Source of the DNA: an uncultured Gilliamella sp.
GTDB lineage: Bacteria; Pseudomonadota; Gammaproteobacteria; Enterobacterales; Orbaceae
NCBI GenBank assembly: GCA_945276085.1
Contig: CALYPO010000004.1
Location: 1-49,092 of the forward strand
Length of the DNA stretch: 49,092 nt
Direction of reading: 5' to 3'
In this document: positions 46,814 to 49,092 of the stretch, in pieces
How positions within the stretch are numbered: the first letter of the stretch is position 1
How the letters are laid out: each line of letters begins with the position of its first letter
Translations under genes and position numbers: made by a program
The notes under the pieces: generated by a model
What the model was told of the DNA's origin: nothing
The model's database searches: none
What the model saw: the letters and a program-made list of their open reading frames with translations, nothing else

Positions 46814-47776
46814 ATGCGAAAATTATTGATTCCTATAGTTTTAATTTTAATTGTTGGGCTTTATTCAAGTGTTTATGTGATTGAAGAAGGCACGCGTGGT
46901 GTGGTTTTACGTTTTAATAAGATTATTGGGTTATCTCAACCGGGTCTCCATTTTAAAATGCCTCTTGTTGATAGCATTAAAATAATCGACGCTAAAATAC
47001 AAACCACTAATAGCTCAAATAATAATAACGAAAAGCGCTTTTTTAACGTTCATAAGAAAGAGTTAATAGTCGATTATTTTGTGCAATGGAAAATTGTAGA
47101 TTTTAATCGTTATTATGAAACTATTGCTGGTGGTAATGATGTTAATGACTTAATCTTGGCTCGTTTAAATGGTCGTTTGCGTTCTGAAATAGGTAAATTA
47201 AGTAACCGAGATATCATTAATGATACTAATGCTGATACCAAATCAAGAAATTCATTAATGGCAAGTGTTAAAGATGCATTAAATGGTTCACCGCAAGATG
47301 TTGAAGAAAATTTACCAATCGATAAATTGGTCAATGATGCGAAAAAAGATCCTGAAAATAGTAAAGCCAGTTTGAGGTCCTTTGGGGTTGTTGTGATCGA
47401 TGTTCGAATCAAACAAATCAATTTCCCTGCTGAAGTGTCAGGATCAATTTATGCTAACATGCGAGCTGAACGTGATATTATTGCGCGTGAAAAACGATAT
47501 GAAGGTGTTAAAAAAGCTGAAGAAATAAGAGCGAAAGCTACATTTGAAAAAACTAAAATAATATCGGAAGCTGAGCGCCAAGCTCGATCTATTCGTGGTG
47601 AAGGTGATGCAAATGCAGCTAAACTTTATGCAGAAGCTTTTGGTAAAGATATTGAATTTTTTAGTTTTATTCGTAGTTTGAAAGCTTATGAACAAAGTTT
47701 TACAGGTAATGATGTTATGGTCATTAGTCCTGATAGTGAATTTTTCCAATATATGAAACTAAAGTCTAACAAATAA
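46814..47776 (+). CDS. hflC: FtsH protease modulator subunit HflC
   Basis: HflC is the partner of HflK. I start it at ATG 46814, with AAGGAGA 7 nt upstream and 10 nt after the hflK stop; this gives 320 residues, MRKLLIPIVLILIVGLYSSVYVIEEGTRGVVLRF. The longer open frame reads 56 residues back into hflK without homology. An N-terminal membrane anchor is followed by the SPFH domain and a charged coiled coil (AEEIRAKATFEKTKIISEAERQAR-like). Confidence 0.96.
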   Translation: MRKLLIPIVLILIVGLYSSVYVIEEGTRGVVLRFNKIIGLSQPGLHFKMPLVDSIKIIDAKIQTTNSSNNNNEKRFFNVHKKELIVDYFVQWKIVDFNRYYETIAGGNDVNDLILARLNGRLRSEIGKLSNRDIINDTNADTKSRNSLMASVKDALNGSPQDVEENLPIDKLVNDAKKDPENSKASLRSFGVVVIDVRIKQINFPAEVSGSIYANMRAERDIIAREKRYEGVKKAEEIRAKATFEKTKIISEAERQARSIRGEGDANAAKLYAEAFGKDIEFFSFIRSLKAYEQSFTGNDVMVISPDSEFFQYMKLKSNK

Positions 47777-47792
47777 TACAATGAGTAAATAA

Positions 47793-49092
<1,300 letters not shown>

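Overview
The window is AT-rich chromosomal DNA from a gammaproteobacterium. Protein similarities to Enterobacterales and Pasteurellales homologues, the strong AT bias and a pectin-degradation island point to an Orbaceae member resembling Gilliamella, the insect gut symbiont. The family is inferred from remembered protein character, not from a database match. I see no rRNA, tRNA, CRISPR array, insertion sequence or prophage. All the long genes look intact.

Layout. (1) 40-11107: flagellar basal body, C-ring and export genes. fliE is divergent from fliFGHIJK, and after a 175-nt gap comes fliLMNOPQR; this is the E. coli order. FliM lacks the N-terminal CheY-docking segment. (2) 11240-18032, minus strand: miaB, ybeZ (phoH-like), mrdA (PBP2), rodA and dacA, joining a tRNA-modification gene to the cell-elongation genes. 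(3) 18299-22030: amiC converges on mnmG-rsmG with a shared bidirectional terminator. (4) About 22060-22620: a strong candidate for the chromosomal origin oriC, with dense GATC sites, 13-mer-like repeats and DnaA boxes. It lies between mnmG and hda, the gene for the DnaA inactivator. (5) 23059-24523: hda and a HAD phosphatase. (6) 24587-37445: a pectin and oligogalacturonate island. It holds a GPH-family transporter, a double-length KdgM-type porin, a CE12-like esterase, a PL1 pectate lyase, a PL9 PelX-like lyase, an RpiB-family isomerase (DhuI-like), oligogalacturonate lyase Ogl, KduD, KdgF and the KdgR repressor. KdgR-like and CRP-like operators sit in both divergent control regions. (7) 37452-39530, minus strand: tusB, tsaC and anmK. 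(8) 39648-49092: tsaE, an amiB-like amidase, mutL, miaA, hfq, hflX, hflK, hflC and purA, the conserved gammaproteobacterial order. purA is cut by the window edge only within its stop codon.

How the island works. The secreted esterase and lyases release and shorten pectic oligomers, the porin passes them over the outer membrane, and the MFS protein carries them inward. Ogl cuts dimers to unsaturated monomers, KdgF linearises these, and the isomerase and KduD lead towards 2-keto-3-deoxygluconate. KdgR and CRP probably tie expression to substrate and carbon status. The kdgK and kdgA steps are not in the window.

Most notable: hda and mrdA both appear to start at AUU or AUC rather than AUG, GUG or UUG; the porin is an internal duplication of the KdgM barrel; a kduI gene is absent from the island while an RpiB-type isomerase is present; and a perfect 30-bp repeat occurs in inverted orientation on either side of oriC.
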